Shown: piece by piece, positions 62,271 to 64,000 of the stretch | How positions within the stretch are numbered: the first letter of the stretch is position 1 | Layout: each line of letters begins with the position of its first letter | Notes under the pieces: generated by a model | Told to the model about the DNA's origin: nothing | Seen by the model: only the letters and a program-made list of their open reading frames with translations | Databases searched by the model: none | Program-made: the position numbers and the translations under genes | Assembly (NCBI RefSeq): GCF_002443155.1 | Contig: NZ_CP023667.1 | Location: 3,844,001 to 3,908,000 of the forward strand | Origin: Alcaligenes faecalis | GTDB lineage: Bacteria; Pseudomonadota; Gammaproteobacteria; Burkholderiales; Burkholderiaceae_B | Length of the DNA: 64,000 bases | Reading direction: 5' to 3'

Positions 62271-62443
62271 GAAAACCTCCTGTTGGGGTGCTTGGTGTCG
62301 CTGATAGAGAGGCTGCATAGTAACCGGGCGCTTGCTGCCGATTCAATACGTAGTTTCAGCCTGCTGTCAGCTTAATGATGTTTAGTGATTTATATCATCC
62401 CGGCGCTTATTCAGTGGCTCCCGGTTCAAAGCCGACTTGTCGC

Positions 62444-62466
62444 TATAATGGTGTACATATATACAG
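62444..62466 (+). promoter_or_regulatory. dinB promoter with overlapping LexA box
   Basis: A perfect -10 TATAAT (62444-62449) is followed at 62451-62466 by GTGT-N8-ACAG, one mismatch from the CTGT-N8-ACAG LexA consensus. A LexA dimer here would cover the transcription start and block it. The gene is therefore probably SOS-induced. Confidence 0.7.
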
Positions 62467-62483
62467 TTAACAGGCTGATCACG

Positions 62484-63653
62484 GTGGCGGCACAAGAAGA
62501 AAACCCCCTGGAGCGGCGTATCGCTCATGTGGATATGGATGCGTTTTATGCCTCGGTAGAGCTGCTGCGCTACCCGCATTTGCGCGGCCGCCCCGTGGTG
62601 ATTGGCGGGCGCAGTGCCGATACCCCGCGTCAATTGCCCGATGGCAGTTGGCAACATGCCCGTCTGGCCGATTACGTGGGGCGCGGGGTGGCCACGACCT
62701 CGACTTATGAAGCCCGTCAGTTGGGCGTGTTCTCGGCCATGGGTTTAATGAAGGCGGCTCAACTGGCTCCCGATGCCATCTTGCTGCCTGCCGATTTTCA
62801 AGCCTACCGTCATTATTCGCGCTTGTTTAAACAGGCCGTGGCCACGGTCTCGGACCATATCGAGGATCGGGGTATCGACGAGATCTATGTAGACCTTAGC
62901 CATAAAACCGAAGACAGCCACGAACTGGCCGAGCAGATTCGACAAGCCGTGAACCAGGCCACCGGCCTGACCTGTTCGGTAGGCATTACGCCCAACAAGC
63001 TGCTCTCCAAAATTGCTTCGGAGCTGAACAAGCCCAATGGGGCCTGCGTGTTGACCATGGACGATGTGCCTACCCGCATCTGGCCGCTGGCCGTGGGCAA
63101 GATCAATGGCATTGGTCCCAAGTCGGTCGTGAAGCTGACGGAAATGGGCATAGAGAAGATTGGGGAACTGGCCGCTACACCTGCAGAAAAACTGCAGGAA
63201 CATTTTGGCCTGCGCTACGCGCAATGGCTGATGGCCGTGGCCCAAGGCCAGGACGAGCGCCCCTTGTCCACCGACCGCACGCCCAAATCCATCAGCCGTG
63301 AAACCACCTTCGAGCGTGATCTGCACGTGCGCATGGATCGCTCCCGCCTGTCTGCTGTGCTGGAGTCCTTGTGTGAAAAGCTGGAACAGGATTTACGCAA
63401 ATCCGCCATGTGCGCCCAAACCATAGGGATCAAGCTGAAGTTCGAGGACTTCAAAACCGTGACGCGCGACCTGTCTCTGCCCGCGCCGGTGCTGGCGGCG
63501 GATGCCATTCTGGCTGCTGCCCGCCAGAATCTGAAACGCGCCGTACTGGACAGGCGCTTGCGCTTGCTGGGCGTGAAAGCCAGTGCCCTGCTGCCTATCA
63601 GTGAAATGCCGCAGGAGCAGCCCCGGCAACTGGATCTGGACGGTTTGTTCTGA
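62484..63653 (+). CDS. dinB: DNA polymerase IV (Y-family translesion polymerase)
   Basis: A 389-residue DinB. The catalytic motif A-H-V-D-M-D-A-F-Y-A-S-V-E near residue 14 contains the first metal aspartate, and the second acidic pair is in D-R-G-I-D-E-I-Y-V-D-L. The palm/fingers, thumb with helix-hairpin-helix (I-N-G-I-G-P-K-S-V) and little-finger domains follow, ending in a beta-clamp-like Q-L-D-L-D-G-L-F. In-frame ATGs at 62385 and 62448 lie upstream of or inside the promoter, so the GTG at 62484 is the likely start. It lacks an imuA/imuB partner. Confidence 0.92.
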   Translation: MAAQEENPLERRIAHVDMDAFYASVELLRYPHLRGRPVVIGGRSADTPRQLPDGSWQHARLADYVGRGVATTSTYEARQLGVFSAMGLMKAAQLAPDAILLPADFQAYRHYSRLFKQAVATVSDHIEDRGIDEIYVDLSHKTEDSHELAEQIRQAVNQATGLTCSVGITPNKLLSKIASELNKPNGACVLTMDDVPTRIWPLAVGKINGIGPKSVVKLTEMGIEKIGELAATPAEKLQEHFGLRYAQWLMAVAQGQDERPLSTDRTPKSISRETTFERDLHVRMDRSRLSAVLESLCEKLEQDLRKSAMCAQTIGIKLKFEDFKTVTRDLSLPAPVLAADAILAAARQNLKRAVLDRRLRLLGVKASALLPISEMPQEQPRQLDLDGLF

Positions 63654-63687
63654 TTCAAAACTAGGCAGACTAGCAGCATACCAATAT

Positions 63688-63700
63688 AATGAGACTCATT
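63688..63700. promoter_or_regulatory. Fur-like box upstream of the second ECF sigma gene
   Basis: AATGAG-A-CTCATT is a 6-1-6 dyad, the arrangement of the Fur consensus, 28 bp before the GTG of the next sigma gene and embedded in AT-rich sequence. This gene is therefore predicted to be iron-repressed too. Confidence 0.6.
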
Positions 63701-63727
63701 CTTATTTGAATCTCAGGATAGTCGCCC

Positions 63728-64000
63728 GTGAACGAGCGCTCCACCACCGAAGTGATGACCGTCGCTCAGATGCAGCAACACATGCACGTGTTGTATTGCC
63801 AGCACCGTGGCTGGCTGCATGATTGGTTACGGCGACGTTTGGGCTGCTCTCACCATGCGGCCGATCTGGTGCATGACGCTTATGTGCGTGTCATGAGCTC
63901 GGGCCGCATCCCCGGCCCGGAGCAGGCTCGCCCTCACCTGATGCAGATCGCCAAGGGCCTGGTGATTGATCGCTACCGCCGTCAGCAAATTGAGCAGGCG
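63728..64000 (+). CDS. FecI-type ECF sigma factor (partial, runs off right edge)
   Basis: The first 91 codons from a GTG at 63728 are open to the window end. They read M-N-E-R-S-T-T-E-V and then sigma region 2: Y-C-Q-H-R-G-W-L-H-D-W-L-R-R-R-L, H-H-A-A-D-L-V-H-D-A-Y-V-R-V-M and L-V-I-D-R-Y-R-R-Q-Q-I. It is similar to the sigma factor at 55960-56520, with the same W-L-x-x-W-L-R-R-R-L-G block, so it is probably another iron-starvation sigma with a FecR and receptor beyond the window. An ATG ten codons in is a possible alternative start. Confidence 0.85.
   Translation, partial: MNERSTTEVMTVAQMQQHMHVLYCQHRGWLHDWLRRRLGCSHHAADLVHDAYVRVMSSGRIPGPEQARPHLMQIAKGLVIDRYRRQQIEQA

Overview
The window looks like chromosomal DNA of an aerobic, metabolically versatile betaproteobacterium of the Burkholderiales, most likely an Alcaligenes-like member of the Alcaligenaceae. 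This placement is an inference from gene content: periplasmic Bug-type receptors without their transporters, many aromatic-catabolic genes, a FecIR/TonB iron system and moderately high GC. I see no rRNA, tRNA, CRISPR array, transposase or phage gene.

Layout. (1) 1-7.7 kb: a divergent LysR regulator, a three-gene ABC importer, an aminotransferase and phosphonopyruvate hydrolase. Together they form a complete L-phosphonoalanine uptake and C-P cleavage operon, followed by a COG0523 metallochaperone GTPase with a repeat-encoded His/Asp tract. (2) 7.8-17.5 kb: mixed single genes, namely two orphan Bug receptors, an MFS protein with an extra N-terminal ABM-like domain, a GST, a 5'-nucleotidase, an IclR regulator, a phosphonate-monoester-hydrolase/sulfatase and a lone HEPN-type Abi gene. 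(3) 17.6-41 kb: a large aromatic/indolic island with two MarR regulators, IorAB, a thioesterase, a two-domain aryl-CoA 5-hydroxylase, a gentisate-dioxygenase-like cupin protein, an FAH-family hydrolase, a nitrilase, an isatin-hydrolase-like cyclase, a Rieske oxygenase with reductase, a CoA ligase, an Ltp2-like aldolase with its DUF35 partner, an SDR and a TRAP transporter. (4) 41.1-41.35 kb: a roughly 270-bp imperfect palindrome between convergent genes. (5) 43-50 kb: an outer-membrane channel, an SDR, a StyA/indole-epoxidase-like monooxygenase with flavin reductase, a CrtI-like oxidoreductase, an AraC regulator and a second flavin reductase. (6) 50-64 kb: an orphan amino-acid ABC ATPase, panD with a C-terminal extension, a Fur-boxed FecI-FecR-TonB receptor system, a dipeptide-type ABC operon, SOS-controlled dinB, and the start of another FecI-type sigma gene.

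The main hypothesis is that regions 3 and 5 form a funnel for auxin and indole. Indole-3-acetate would be imported by the TRAP system, hydroxylated at ring carbons by the Rieske oxygenase, activated by the CoA ligase and cleaved by the Ltp2/DUF35 aldolase to isatin plus acetyl-CoA. The cyclase-family hydrolase would open isatin to isatinate (an aryl-glyoxylate). IorAB would decarboxylate that to anthraniloyl-CoA with reduction of ferredoxin. The two-domain hydroxylase, thioesterase, cupin dioxygenase and hydrolases would then finish ring cleavage. The StyA-like module would feed indole into the same isatin node. Each enzyme family is clear from its motifs; the assembled pathway is inference. 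The main alternative is a salicylyl-CoA to gentisate route sitting beside an unrelated Rieske cluster.
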